A stretch of 64,000 nucleotides of DNA from Gemmatimonadota bacterium (GTDB lineage Bacteria > Gemmatimonadota > Gemmatimonadetes > Gemmatimonadales > Gemmatimonadaceae): positions 124,001 through 188,000 of the forward strand of contig JACPFW010000015.1 in the NCBI GenBank assembly GCA_016182795.1. The letters run 5' to 3'. Shown here in pieces: positions 35,959 through 44,424 of this stretch (the stretch's first letter is position 1; the number at the start of each line of letters is the position of its first letter). The notes under the pieces were generated by a model that did not search any database, was not told the DNA's origin, and was given only the letters and a program-made list of their open reading frames with translations. The position numbers were made by a program, and so were the translations under genes.

Positions 35959-36758
35959 GGGGTGGTTGGTCCTTCCAGGCCTTCCGCCAACGCGGGACGG
36001 CCGATGGCGCGCAGGAACTGCGCGGTGACGAAGCGGGCGCCGCCCCGCTCACGGATTTCGAGTGGTGTGGCGCCGACATAGCGCTGGCACATGTTGCGGA
36101 ACGCCGAGCCCGACGGGAAGTCGAGCGCCCGGGCGATGCCGTCGGCGCTGCGCTTCGGATCATCGAGCATCTGCCCGGCGACGACGAGTCGTCCCCACCC
36201 GATGAGCTTCTGCGGCGAGGGGAGACGCTCCTTGCGCAGCGTCTCGAGCAGCATCGCCTTGTTGATGGAGAGCGTCTCCGACAGGCGATGCGACGTCAGC
36301 CGCATGTGCGCCCGGGTGATGACAATGAGAATGGCGTCGCGGGCCACCGCGTCCATGGAGGCCAGGCGGTGGCGAAGGAGGGCGGCGACGCCGCGCGCCT
36401 CCGCTTGCTCCACGACCGTGCGCACGGCCTGCGGTGAGTCGTCAAGGTCGACGAGCAGCAGTCCGTCGATTCCGGCGCGCCCGGCGTCGAACAAGTCACG
36501 CGCGCGTTGCGGCGTCGCGGTGACGTAGGCGATCAGCGTCAGCCGCGGGAACCGCGTACGCAGCTGGCGAATGCGCTCGAAGCTCGCGGTCCCGTCAGCG
36601 AAGAGGTCGACGATGGCGAGGTGCACGGGCTCGGTGGCGCATGCCGTGAGCAACTCATCCCAACTGCGGCAGGGCGTCACGGTGTGCTGCCCGCGGACGG
36701 CGCCATGGACGCGCTGGGTACAACGGTCGAGGGGAAGCAGCGTGGCGACGACGCCCAT
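35955..36758 (-). CDS. AraC-type regulator with receiver-like N-terminus
   Basis: Predicted product of 267 residues. The N-terminal ~120 residues have a receiver-like layout (LAIVDLFADGTASFERIRQLRTRFP, then LTLIAYVTATP and GIDGLLLVD), but the usual acidic pocket and K motif are incomplete, so phosphorylation is uncertain. The C-terminus has an AraC-family helix-turn-helix: RSADGIARALDFPSGSAFRNMCQRYVGATPLEIRE. Its stop overlaps the tnaA start (ATGA), which suggests it controls tnaA or its own operon. Start ATG 36758. Confidence 0.75.
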   Translation of the reverse strand: MGVVATLLPLDRCTQRVHGAVRGQHTVTPCRSWDELLTACATEPVHLAIVDLFADGTASFERIRQLRTRFPRLTLIAYVTATPQRARDLFDAGRAGIDGLLLVDLDDSPQAVRTVVEQAEARGVAALLRHRLASMDAVARDAILIVITRAHMRLTSHRLSETLSINKAMLLETLRKERLPSPQKLIGWGRLVVAGQMLDDPKRSADGIARALDFPSGSAFRNMCQRYVGATPLEIRERGGARFVTAQFLRAIGRPALAEGLEGPTTP

Positions 36759-36872
36759 AGGTCAGTGGGTGCGGGCCGCCGACAGGGCGGCAATCAAAAC
36801 TTACACTCGGCCGCGCTTGGGCGCTAAAAGGGCTGGCGTCGGCCCCCGCGCGGTGGCCACATTCCACTATAG

Positions 36873-37304
36873 ATGCGCACTGTGACTGCCGTCCGCGCGC
36901 CGCGGCGCCGATTGGGAATGACGCTGATCGAGGTCATCATGGCCGTGATGATCCTCAGCGGCGTGCTCATTGGTCTGTCAAACTTCACCCGGCGGTTCCA
37001 GCACCTGACGAACAACCACGAGGCGCTCGCCACCGCCAGCGAACTGGCGACGGCGCGGCTGGAGGCCGTCGAACTGCACCGGACGTACTCGACGCTGGTC
37101 TCAACCTTCAACGGCACCACCGAGACAAGCGCGACGTCGACGGCCAACCCGTCGATGAGCGGGTATCCGGGATATACGCGCACCACCTCGGCGGTGGCGG
37201 TCGACTCGGCGTACGCCGCGCGGTACGTGACTGTCACCGTGAACGTCGAGCACGCCGCGACCGGCACCTCGATCAGCAAGTCTGTTGTGATCGCCGCCTT
37301 CTGA
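36873..37304 (+). CDS. Type IV pilin-like protein, PilV/GspI type
   Basis: Predicted product of 143 residues. The leader MRTVTAVRAPRRRLG is cleaved before MTLIEVIMAVMILSGVLIG, with Glu at +5. It has a short beta-rich C-terminal domain, Thr/Ser-rich, ending KSVVIAAF. First of three minor pilin genes joined by 1-bp TGATG overlaps. A TATAGA box sits exactly at the ATG (36868-36873), and an in-frame GTG follows at 36882, so the true start or promoter could be shifted slightly. Confidence 0.8.
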   Translation: MRTVTAVRAPRRRLGMTLIEVIMAVMILSGVLIGLSNFTRRFQHLTNNHEALATASELATARLEAVELHRTYSTLVSTFNGTTETSATSTANPSMSGYPGYTRTTSAVAVDSAYAARYVTVTVNVEHAATGTSISKSVVIAAF

Positions 37305-38440
37305 TGCCGCCCGCCACACGACCGCGCCGCGGATTCAGCATGATCGAGATGATCTTCGCGGTCTCGATCACGGTGCTCGTTTTTGCCATCGCGGTGCCGT
37401 TCTTCCGCGCGCAGACGCGGGCGATGGACGTTGGCGGCGGGCGACTGGATGCGTTTCAAAGCGCGCGCTACGCGGTGGCGCGCATCGAGAGCGATTTGCG
37501 CAGCGCGGCCGGCGACATCGGCCAGCCGCTGATCGTGCAGGCCGCGCCGATGGCGCTCTCGTTCAACGCCAACCGGTTGGGGCGCACGACCTCGGCCGAC
37601 CCGAATGCCTCGTACTGGGATACGTCGTACGACACGCTGTGGACGAACAGCTGGAGGGTGTCGCGCGCGGCGTACCTGCCGCTGTCGAGCAAGACCTATC
37701 CCACGACCGCGTACACCGATCCGAGCGGGGCGACGAGCAAGGCCGAAACGATCCAGTACTTCCTGCGCGCCGACACCGCGGGCGGCAACAGCAACCTGTA
37801 CGTGCTCTATCGGCGCGTGAACGATCGCGACAGCACGCTGGTGACGCGCAATCTGTATGTGCCGAGCGACTCCAATTTCTTCTTCCAGTACTACAGCACG
37901 AATGCGAGCGGCGCCACGGCCGCGATTGCCAACGCGTCGCTGCCGATCTACTGGGACGATTCGCTCCGGCGGGCCGACTCGATCACGGCGGTGCAGGTGC
38001 GGGCCACCGGGCGGTTTTGGGACGCGCGCAACCGGCAGGATGTGCGACGCGACCTGTACGTCTCGATCAAGCTGCGCAATGCGTTCCATCTGCTTGAGAC
38101 GTCGTGTGGCGCGGTGCCGGCGACACCAGATTCCCTGGGCGTGACCGTTGAAACGGCGCCGGCGGGGCAGAAACTCGACGTACGGCTGGATTGGTCGGGG
38201 GTCACCGGCGATTCCACCGCGCCAAAGGACGTTCGGCAATACGTGGTGTATCGCCGGCCGAGCGGCAGTACGGAGTGGACCGCGATCGCCAGCCGGCCGG
38301 CGCGCCGGGCCTCGACCTATCGGTACCAGGACTTCGCGATTCCCGACTCGGCGGGGACGTATCAATACGGGCTCGCGGCGCGCGACTGCTCCGGACTCTC
38401 GGCGGTGCGCACCGGCACGGCGACGGTGACCGTCCCGTGA
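37304..38440 (+). CDS. Pseudopilin (PilW/GspJ-like) with C-terminal FnIII-like domain
   Basis: Predicted product of 378 residues; the ATG overlaps the previous stop (TGATG). The leader MPPATRPRRG precedes FSMIEMIFAVSITVLVFAIAVP, with Glu at +5, then FQSARYAVARIESDLRSAAGDIG, a PilW/GspJ mark. After about residue 275 comes KLDVRLDWSGVTG, DVRQYVVYRRPSGSTEWTAIA and YRYQDFAIPDSAGTYQYGLAARD, the strand pattern of a fibronectin type III domain, which is not part of ordinary PilW. This could be an exposed adhesive domain at the pilus tip. Confidence 0.78.
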   Translation: MPPATRPRRGFSMIEMIFAVSITVLVFAIAVPFFRAQTRAMDVGGGRLDAFQSARYAVARIESDLRSAAGDIGQPLIVQAAPMALSFNANRLGRTTSADPNASYWDTSYDTLWTNSWRVSRAAYLPLSSKTYPTTAYTDPSGATSKAETIQYFLRADTAGGNSNLYVLYRRVNDRDSTLVTRNLYVPSDSNFFFQYYSTNASGATAAIANASLPIYWDDSLRRADSITAVQVRATGRFWDARNRQDVRRDLYVSIKLRNAFHLLETSCGAVPATPDSLGVTVETAPAGQKLDVRLDWSGVTGDSTAPKDVRQYVVYRRPSGSTEWTAIASRPARRASTYRYQDFAIPDSAGTYQYGLAARDCSGLSAVRTGTATVTVP

Positions 38441-40545
38441 TGACGCGCCTCCGCCGCGGCTCGGCGCTCATCCTCGTCCTCATCATGACGCTGTCGCTGG
38501 CCGCGCTGGCGTCGTCGGCAATCTACCTCACCGGCAGTTCCGGCATGCTGAGCCGGTACCACGACAAGGAACGCGACCTGGGCTTCGCGCTGGAGTCGGC
38601 GCTCGAACTCGGCAAATCGCGGCTGCAGCGCGACACGGCGCTGGTGCTCTACGACACCGGCTACAAGCAGCTCCTGGTCGACCAACCCGTCTACACCGCG
38701 GCGGGCGCGCTGGTGACCGGGCTGACGGTCAACGTCTATGGCGGGTATACCGGCGACACCTCCGGGATCTACGTGCCGTACATCACGCTGCTCGCCACGG
38801 TCAGCGATGCCAGCGGGCTGCGGCTGGCGCGGCGTCTCGATCTCCAGTCGCAGTCGTTCTCCCGATACACGCTCTTTGCCAACGACTTCCCGTCGGGGGC
38901 GTCAATTGGGTCCGGAGAGACTTTTGGCGGACGCGTGCACGCCAACAACAGGTTCATCGCGACCAGCTCGGGCTCGCCATCGCCGGTCTTCCTCGATACG
39001 GTGAGCGCGGCGGGTACGATCAGCGGCACGGCCCAATGGTCGGACACGGTGTCGGCGACCGGCGGCGCGACGGCGATTCCCTATCCGACGGCCAGCGGCG
39101 CGTACTGGGGCGCGTCGTCGCTCACCTCGTACTTCTACAACGTGGCCGACGCCGGCGGGCTGCGTGAGTCGGTGTCGAGCGCCAGTCGCGGCCGCGTGGA
39201 GTTCCTGACCATCGACGTCAACAACAACGGCATGATCGACTCGACGGAGGGGTTCTTCCGCTACTTCCGACTCAATGCGGCGACCGACACCACCCAACTG
39301 GCCGTCTACTTTTCCGGCTCGCCGGTGTCGACATCGAACTCGGTGCTCCTCAACCACTGCGGCGCGCACTACACGATCAGCGGGCGCCGTGAGTTCTTCC
39401 CGGTGGTGATGCACAAGGTGTCCTGGGTGCGATCGCGCATCCAGTCGTCGACGTATCCGACCGTCACGGCAGCCCAGGCGACGACGATGTCGGTGCTCGA
39501 CCGCACGGCAATCATGACCATCCTCCAGCAGCCGACAGCCCGCTGCTATCCGCAGGGGAGTCCGTATCTGGTGAACACCGAGCGATATACGACCGGCGCG
39601 CTCTGTGTGCAGAGGTATTTTGAGTATGTCACGATGTACTCCTGGGGGTCGAGCCCGGCGTGCGGGGTCTCCCAGCACTACGGCGGGCAGGACACGACCT
39701 TCACGCGCTACTCGTTCCGCTGCACGCTCGACCTCGGCTACACCGACGGCCGATGTACGGCGGAGCCAACGTATGAGGGAATCTGGGACGTATACTCGGG
39801 GACGAGTCTCGTGCCGACGCTGCCATCGTCGGTTCGGCAGGATGTCGAGCGACCGCACCTGTACCCGCTGAACAAGGTGTACAACCCCGACTCGCGCGGC
39901 GTGGTATACCTGAACAGCAGCATGTTCGTGCACGGCCGCGTCCGTGGCAACGTGACGCTGTACGTGAATGGCGTCGCGAAGCTGATGGACGATCTCACGT
40001 ACGACGCCGATCCCGCCGACACGACGAACTTGTGCCGCTCATTCTTCGGGCTGATCGCCAAGGACTCGATCGCGGTGCTGGACAACGTGATCAACCGTCC
40101 GCGCATCTACAACACGCCGACGACGACGGCCGGCAATGTGCTCATGATGGGCGGCGACGGTCAGTTCACGTTTCACGGGGTCGCGATGGCCCTCGGAGGA
40201 TCAGTCAACGCGGCCAATCCGGGGGGCGCGACGCTCACGGTCCCCAACTCCACCTGCCCGCTTGGCTCGTCGCTCACCGCGTCGGGCGGATGCATGCAGA
40301 TCGTGGGCGGCATCGTCGACAAGACGTTCGCCAATCCGTACACGAGCACCACGGGATCCGGCATGCGCGCGCTCCGCGAACTCGACCCGTGTCAGCAGAC
40401 CAATCGGCGGCCGCCCTACTTCCCCCTGGCGCGGACGCGCGTGCGGGCGCTGACGACGTTCGACGTCGACGCGCGCCAGCTCAAGAGCGCGTCGCTCATC
40501 AGGGCGTACTTCACGCGCCTGCGGGGGAATCGGGCGGCGCCGTAG
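38440..40545 (+). CDS. Large PilX-like pilus assembly protein
   Basis: Predicted product of 701 residues from the ATG at 38440, again overlapping the upstream stop by 1 bp. The N-terminus MTRLRRGSALILVLIMTLSLAALASSAIYLTG is a PilX-type leader and helix without Glu at +5. The remaining ~650 residues are beta-rich with several Cys residues and segments like FGGRVHANNRFIATSS and MFVHGRVRGNVTLYVNGVAKLM, suggesting a beta-helix-like repetitive fold. Typical PilX proteins are about 200 residues, so this is an outsized member. It is probably exposed as part of a pilus tip complex with the two preceding gene products. Confidence 0.72.
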   Translation: MTRLRRGSALILVLIMTLSLAALASSAIYLTGSSGMLSRYHDKERDLGFALESALELGKSRLQRDTALVLYDTGYKQLLVDQPVYTAAGALVTGLTVNVYGGYTGDTSGIYVPYITLLATVSDASGLRLARRLDLQSQSFSRYTLFANDFPSGASIGSGETFGGRVHANNRFIATSSGSPSPVFLDTVSAAGTISGTAQWSDTVSATGGATAIPYPTASGAYWGASSLTSYFYNVADAGGLRESVSSASRGRVEFLTIDVNNNGMIDSTEGFFRYFRLNAATDTTQLAVYFSGSPVSTSNSVLLNHCGAHYTISGRREFFPVVMHKVSWVRSRIQSSTYPTVTAAQATTMSVLDRTAIMTILQQPTARCYPQGSPYLVNTERYTTGALCVQRYFEYVTMYSWGSSPACGVSQHYGGQDTTFTRYSFRCTLDLGYTDGRCTAEPTYEGIWDVYSGTSLVPTLPSSVRQDVERPHLYPLNKVYNPDSRGVVYLNSSMFVHGRVRGNVTLYVNGVAKLMDDLTYDADPADTTNLCRSFFGLIAKDSIAVLDNVINRPRIYNTPTTTAGNVLMMGGDGQFTFHGVAMALGGSVNAANPGGATLTVPNSTCPLGSSLTASGGCMQIVGGIVDKTFANPYTSTTGSGMRALRELDPCQQTNRRPPYFPLARTRVRALTTFDVDARQLKSASLIRAYFTRLRGNRAAP

Positions 40546-40551
40546 GCGGCG

Positions 40552-41157
40552 TTACAGCAAGCTCGGCTGATCGCCCCTCAACACCTGATGGCACTGCCGG
40601 CACCGCGCTTCGTAGCTCTCCGTGCCGCCCACCATGATGAGCGGCGAGTCCCAGTGCGCCGGTTTGCCGTCCACCAGACGCTGATTGCGGGTGGCCGGCG
40701 CTCCGCACAGCACGCAGATGGCGTGCAGCTTGTCCACCACCTCGGCGAGACAGAGCAGTTTCGGCATTGGCCCGAACGGCTCGCCGCGAAAATCGGTGTC
40801 GATGCCGGCCAAGATCACGCGGCGGCCGCGGTCGGCGAGGTCGCTGGCGAGCGCGACGATCGCGTCGTCGAGAAACTGCACCTCGTCGATGGCGATGACC
40901 TGCGCGTGCGGGTCGAGGCGCGTCGCGACCTGCGCGGCCGAATCCACGGGCACCGCCTCCACCGTGCGCCCATCGTGCGAACCCACCGAGAAGACGCCCG
41001 TGTACCGATTGTCCAGGTGCGACTTGAACACCTGGACGCGCTTCTTGGCGATCATCGAGCGCCGCACGCGGCGGATCAGCTCTTCGCTCTTGCCGCTGAA
41101 CATCGAGCCGGCGATCACCTCAACCCAGCCGCCGGTGAGCTGGAAATGCTGGCTCAT
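40552..41157 (-). CDS. tdk: Thymidine kinase
   Basis: Predicted product of 201 residues of the prokaryotic TK type. The P-loop is GSMFSGKS (17-24) and Walker B is VIAIDEVQFLDD. A zinc site is formed by CVLCGAP and CRQCHQV. VGGTESYEARC supplies the lasso loop that binds thymidine. It phosphorylates thymidine to dTMP in the salvage pathway. It overlaps the upstream gene by 4 bp (ATGA). Confidence 0.94.
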   Translation of the reverse strand: MSQHFQLTGGWVEVIAGSMFSGKSEELIRRVRRSMIAKKRVQVFKSHLDNRYTGVFSVGSHDGRTVEAVPVDSAAQVATRLDPHAQVIAIDEVQFLDDAIVALASDLADRGRRVILAGIDTDFRGEPFGPMPKLLCLAEVVDKLHAICVLCGAPATRNQRLVDGKPAHWDSPLIMVGGTESYEARCRQCHQVLRGDQPSLL

Positions 41158-42716
41158 CCCTCACCCCGAGGCCGGCGCGGGCCTCCGCCCCGCGGCTTGT
41201 CACTGAATCCGCCGCGCGGCTTGTCGCCGAACGGGCGCTTCTTGTCGCCAAAGCTGCCGCGCGGCTTGTCGCCGAACGAGCGCTTCTTGTCTCCGAATGC
41301 GCCCCGCGGCTTGTCGCCGAAGGCACCGCGCGGCTTGTCGCCGAAGCTGCGCCGCGGCGCGCGCTCACCGTCGTCGCCGGATCCGCGGCGCGCCGGGCGC
41401 TCATCGCGGTCACGGCGCACGGTGCGGTCGACAAAGCGCGGCTTGGCGCGCTCCATCGGATCGCGCAGGGGAAAATCATCGCGCGGCCGGCTCGGCCGGT
41501 CGGAGCGTGCCGGGCGATCACCGTGCACGGACGAGCGTGCCGCCGGGCGGGAGGGGCGGTCGGCGATGGACGTGACGGCGGCCACCACCGCGGCCGGAGC
41601 GGCCGGCGGCACGATGGCGCGCGCCGCCTCGAGCAGGCGCAGCGCGGCGCCGGCGAGTTCTACGCCATCGAACTCGGCGAGCAGCGGCTCGAGCGACACG
41701 ATTTCGTGCGCCGGATACGACGCGGCGAGCACGGCCTTGAGTTCGGCGCGCAGGCGCTCGTCCTGCGCCCGCGCGGCGCTGGTCGCGCGGCGGGTGACGA
41801 ACGGTGTCACGCTGCCACCCCCGGCGAGGCGCTTGAGCGCGCTGAGCTGCCGCGGCGCGATGAGAGCCACCGCGCGACCGGGCTGTGCCGCCATCGCCGT
41901 CTCGAACGCGGCGGGCGAGGGCAGGCCGGCAAAGATCACCAGGGCAACATTGACCGGCGCGGCGCCGTCGCTGATCTGCACGATCGACGCGTCGGCCGGA
42001 TAGCCATGCGCGGCGAGCGCGGCCTGCACCGCGTCGGCATCGGTGGTGATGACCACCGCCGACGGCGGGTCGAGTTCATCGAGAATCGCGGCCACGGCGC
42101 CGGCGGCGGCCGAGGCGCGCACGCAGACGTACTGCACGGCCGCCGGCGTCGTCTCACTGGCGGAATCGTCGGCCAGGCGATGCGCCTTGTGGAAGTACCG
42201 CTCGAGCAGGATCTCCACCATCGCGGTGGCCTCAGAGGCCACGAGCACGCGGCGCGCTTCCTTGGGCACCGAGGTCATGACGGGGGCAATCTGGTCGGCG
42301 TCGAACTCGTCCGCGCCGACGAGCGCGACCACCTGCACGTCGTCGAGCGGCAGGGCGGACGCCGCGAGCAGGCGCTGGACGTCCGCCGGCGTCGCAATGA
42401 CGATCGGCGCGCCGTACGTCTTGATCACGCGCGCGGCGCGCAGGGCGTCGCTGACGGGGAGAATGCGGGGCAGGCTGGGACGCGCGGTCCGCAGCGCGGC
42501 GGCGAGCTCGATGGCCGCGCCGGAGTCGGGGACGCAGAGAAGCGCCGCGGGCGCTGAGCCCGGTTCGCCGCCGTCGCGGTCAATGACCGGCGCCAGCCGG
42601 TCGGCAATGCGACCCCAATGCGGGGCGAGAAAATGGGCGACGGAAGTGTTGCGACCGGCGCTGGAAGTTGGTGCGCTCACTGCGACCTCGGTTGTCAATG
42701 GCGTCAGCGTCGGCAT
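41154..42716 (-). CDS. Degenerate DEAD-box-like protein with RG-rich repeat tail
   Basis: Predicted product of 520 residues from the ATG at 42716. The order of motifs follows DEAD-box helicases, but the catalytic ones are changed. No GxGKT P-loop is present (a CVPDSG turn stands near it), IVIATPADVQRLL replaces the TPGR motif, LVGADEFDAD (131-141) replaces DEAD, VLVASEAT (157-164) replaces SAT, and the PGRAVALIAPRQ stretch recalls motif VI without its arginines. The C-terminal ~110 residues are Arg/Gly/Asp-rich, with seven FGDKPRG-type units. It is predicted RNA-binding and ATPase-dead. It overlaps tdk by 4 bp. Confidence 0.7.
   Translation of the reverse strand: MPTLTPLTTEVAVSAPTSSAGRNTSVAHFLAPHWGRIADRLAPVIDRDGGEPGSAPAALLCVPDSGAAIELAAALRTARPSLPRILPVSDALRAARVIKTYGAPIVIATPADVQRLLAASALPLDDVQVVALVGADEFDADQIAPVMTSVPKEARRVLVASEATAMVEILLERYFHKAHRLADDSASETTPAAVQYVCVRASAAAGAVAAILDELDPPSAVVITTDADAVQAALAAHGYPADASIVQISDGAAPVNVALVIFAGLPSPAAFETAMAAQPGRAVALIAPRQLSALKRLAGGGSVTPFVTRRATSAARAQDERLRAELKAVLAASYPAHEIVSLEPLLAEFDGVELAGAALRLLEAARAIVPPAAPAAVVAAVTSIADRPSRPAARSSVHGDRPARSDRPSRPRDDFPLRDPMERAKPRFVDRTVRRDRDERPARRGSGDDGERAPRRSFGDKPRGAFGDKPRGAFGDKKRSFGDKPRGSFGDKKRPFGDKPRGGFSDKPRGGGPRRPRGEG
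41190..41350 (-). repeat. Tandem coding repeat, FGDKPRG units
   Basis: Seven tandem units of 7-8 codons (FGDKPRGA, FGDKPRGA, FGDKKRS, FGDKPRGS, FGDKKRP, FGDKPRGG, FSDKPRGG) at the 3' end of the DEAD-box-like gene. The DNA units are highly similar, so copy number may vary between strains. Confidence 0.85.
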
Positions 42717-42790
42717 GACGCTAATTTCTTGGTGCACCCACAATCTACTGCCATTGCCCCCGGCCCTCCAAACGGGAGTCCGGCTCGTCC

Positions 42791-43972
42791 ATGTCGCATC
42801 CATTTGTCCCGTCGCCGAACGTTGCCTCCATCAAGGAGTCGGCGACCATCGCGGTCTCCCAGCGCGCGAAGGCGCTCAAGGCGGCTGGCCGCTCGATCAT
42901 TGACCTTGGGGCGGGGGAACCGGACTTCGACACGCCGAAGTTCATCCTCGACGCCACGAAGGCGGCGCTCGACGCCGGCGCCACGCGCTACACGGCGGTT
43001 GAGGGCATCCTGCCCCTGCGCGAGGCGATAGCCGCTGGGGCGACGCGCCGCCGCGCCGGCCGTGAGGCCGCCGTCACCGCCGGCGAAGTCGTGGTCTCCA
43101 CCGGCTCCAAGCAGTCGCTGCAGAACGCCACGTTCGCGCTGTTCGGTCCGGGCGATGACGTGCTCGTGCCCGTGCCGAGTTGGGTGAGCTACGTCGAGAT
43201 GGTGGGGCTCGCCCGCGCCAACGTTGTGCCGGTGCCGGGCGACCCGGCGCGCGGCCTGAAGATTTCGGCCGCGCTGCTCGAGCGGTACGCGACGCCGCGC
43301 ACGCGCGGCCTGATGCTGAACTCGCCATCGAACCCGACGGGAGCCGTCTACGACGCCGCGGAACTGCGGGCGATCACCGACCTGGCCGCCGCCCGCGGCT
43401 GGTGGCTGATCAGCGACGAGATCTATGGCCGCATCACGTACGCGCTGCCCGAAGCGCCGTCGGTGCTCGATGTGGCGGCGCGCCGCGACAACCTCGTGGT
43501 CGTGAACGGCGTCGCGAAGGCCTATGCGATGACCGGTTTTCGGATCGGTTGGTCCATCGCGCCTCGGGCGCTGTCGCAGACGATGACGGCGCTTCAGTCG
43601 CACACCACCTCCAATGCGGCGACGGAATCGCAGCATGCGGCGCTCGCCGCGCTGACGCGCCCCGCCGAAGCGGACGCGGCGATTCGGGCGATGGTGGCCG
43701 AGTTCAAGGAGCGGCGCGATGCGGCGCGCGCCATTCTGTCGGTCATCCCCGGCTTGGAGCTCGCGGACCCGGCGGGCGCCTTCTACCTGTACTTCAAGGC
43801 GCCCGGCGGGGATGGCGCCGCGTTTGCGACGCGCCTGCTCGAGCGCGAGGGGATCGCGGTGGTCCCCGGAGCGGCATTTGGCACGCCGGAGTGGGTGCGG
43901 GTGTCGTACGCCGCCGCGCGCGCGGACGTCGAAGCCGGCATGCACGCAATCGTGCGCGCCTGGACGGCGTGA
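42791..43972 (+). CDS. Class I/II pyridoxal-phosphate aminotransferase (aspartate aminotransferase type)
   Basis: Predicted product of 393 residues. It starts MSHPFVPSPNVASIKESATIAV, and IIDLGAGEPDFDTP is the usual N-terminal substrate-loop region. The cofactor asparagine motif is NSPSNPTG (178-185); the Schiff-base lysine is K243 in NGVAKAYAMTGFRIGW, with R251 as phosphate ligand. It matches the type I-beta aspartate/prephenate aminotransferase group; aspartate is the likely amino donor. It is divergent from the DEAD-box-like gene with 74 bp between starts. The next gene encodes an Lrp-type amino-acid sensing domain. Confidence 0.9.
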   Translation: MSHPFVPSPNVASIKESATIAVSQRAKALKAAGRSIIDLGAGEPDFDTPKFILDATKAALDAGATRYTAVEGILPLREAIAAGATRRRAGREAAVTAGEVVVSTGSKQSLQNATFALFGPGDDVLVPVPSWVSYVEMVGLARANVVPVPGDPARGLKISAALLERYATPRTRGLMLNSPSNPTGAVYDAAELRAITDLAAARGWWLISDEIYGRITYALPEAPSVLDVAARRDNLVVVNGVAKAYAMTGFRIGWSIAPRALSQTMTALQSHTTSNAATESQHAALAALTRPAEADAAIRAMVAEFKERRDAARAILSVIPGLELADPAGAFYLYFKAPGGDGAAFATRLLEREGIAVVPGAAFGTPEWVRVSYAAARADVEAGMHAIVRAWTA

Positions 43973-44041
43973 CGCCGGCCCCGGGCGCAGTAAGTTGAAG
44001 GTGTCGTGGTTCCCTGCCTCTTTCCCGTTCCGTGACCGCCT

Positions 44042-44320
44042 ATGATCACCACCATCGTGCTCGTCAGGGCTGAACCCGCGCTGATTCCCAAGTGCGCGGC
44101 GGCGCTCGCCGACATCGCGGGCGTCACTGATGTCTACTCGGTCTCGGGCGAATGGGACCTCATCTGCCTCATCAAGGTGGCGCAGTACGAGGAGATCGCC
44201 CACGTGGTCACGGAGGAGTTCCCCAAGGTGCCGGGCCTCGTGCGCACGACGACGCTGACCGCCTTCCGGGCGTACTCGAAGCAAGACGTCGAGCAGGCGT
44301 TCAACATCGGAGTAGAGTAA
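44042..44320 (+). CDS. Stand-alone Lrp/AsnC ligand-binding (RAM) domain protein
   Basis: Predicted product of 92 residues: only the regulation-of-amino-acid-metabolism domain of Lrp/AsnC, with no DNA-binding part. The beta-alpha-beta-beta pattern ITTIVLVRAEPALIPKCAAALADI, VTDVYSVSGEWDLICLIKV, LVRTTTLTAF is clear. Such proteins form amino-acid-binding octamers or hetero-oligomers with full-length Lrp. It follows the aminotransferase by 69 bp on the same strand. Confidence 0.88.
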   Translation: MITTIVLVRAEPALIPKCAAALADIAGVTDVYSVSGEWDLICLIKVAQYEEIAHVVTEEFPKVPGLVRTTTLTAFRAYSKQDVEQAFNIGVE

Positions 44321-44322
44321 GA

Positions 44323-44420
44323 CAGAGAGAAAGCAGAGAGAAAGCAGAGAAAAAGCAGGGGGGCGGCCAATGGTGGCTGCCCCCCTGCTTTTTCTCTGCT
44401 TTCTCTCTGCTGTTTCTCTG
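44323..44420. repeat. Long near-perfect palindrome of 11-nt units (copy 4, GCAG variant)
   Basis: The left arm (44323-44364) and right arm (44379-44420) are complementary over about 42 bp with only a few mismatches. Units read GAGAGAAAGCA with an 11-nt period and end in GCAGGGGGGC / GCCCCCCTGC around a 14-nt loop. It lies between the convergent RAM-domain and lipoprotein stop codons, and continues into CTGTTGTTTATC over the end of the lipoprotein gene. Confidence 0.85.
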
Positions 44421-44424
44421 TTGT

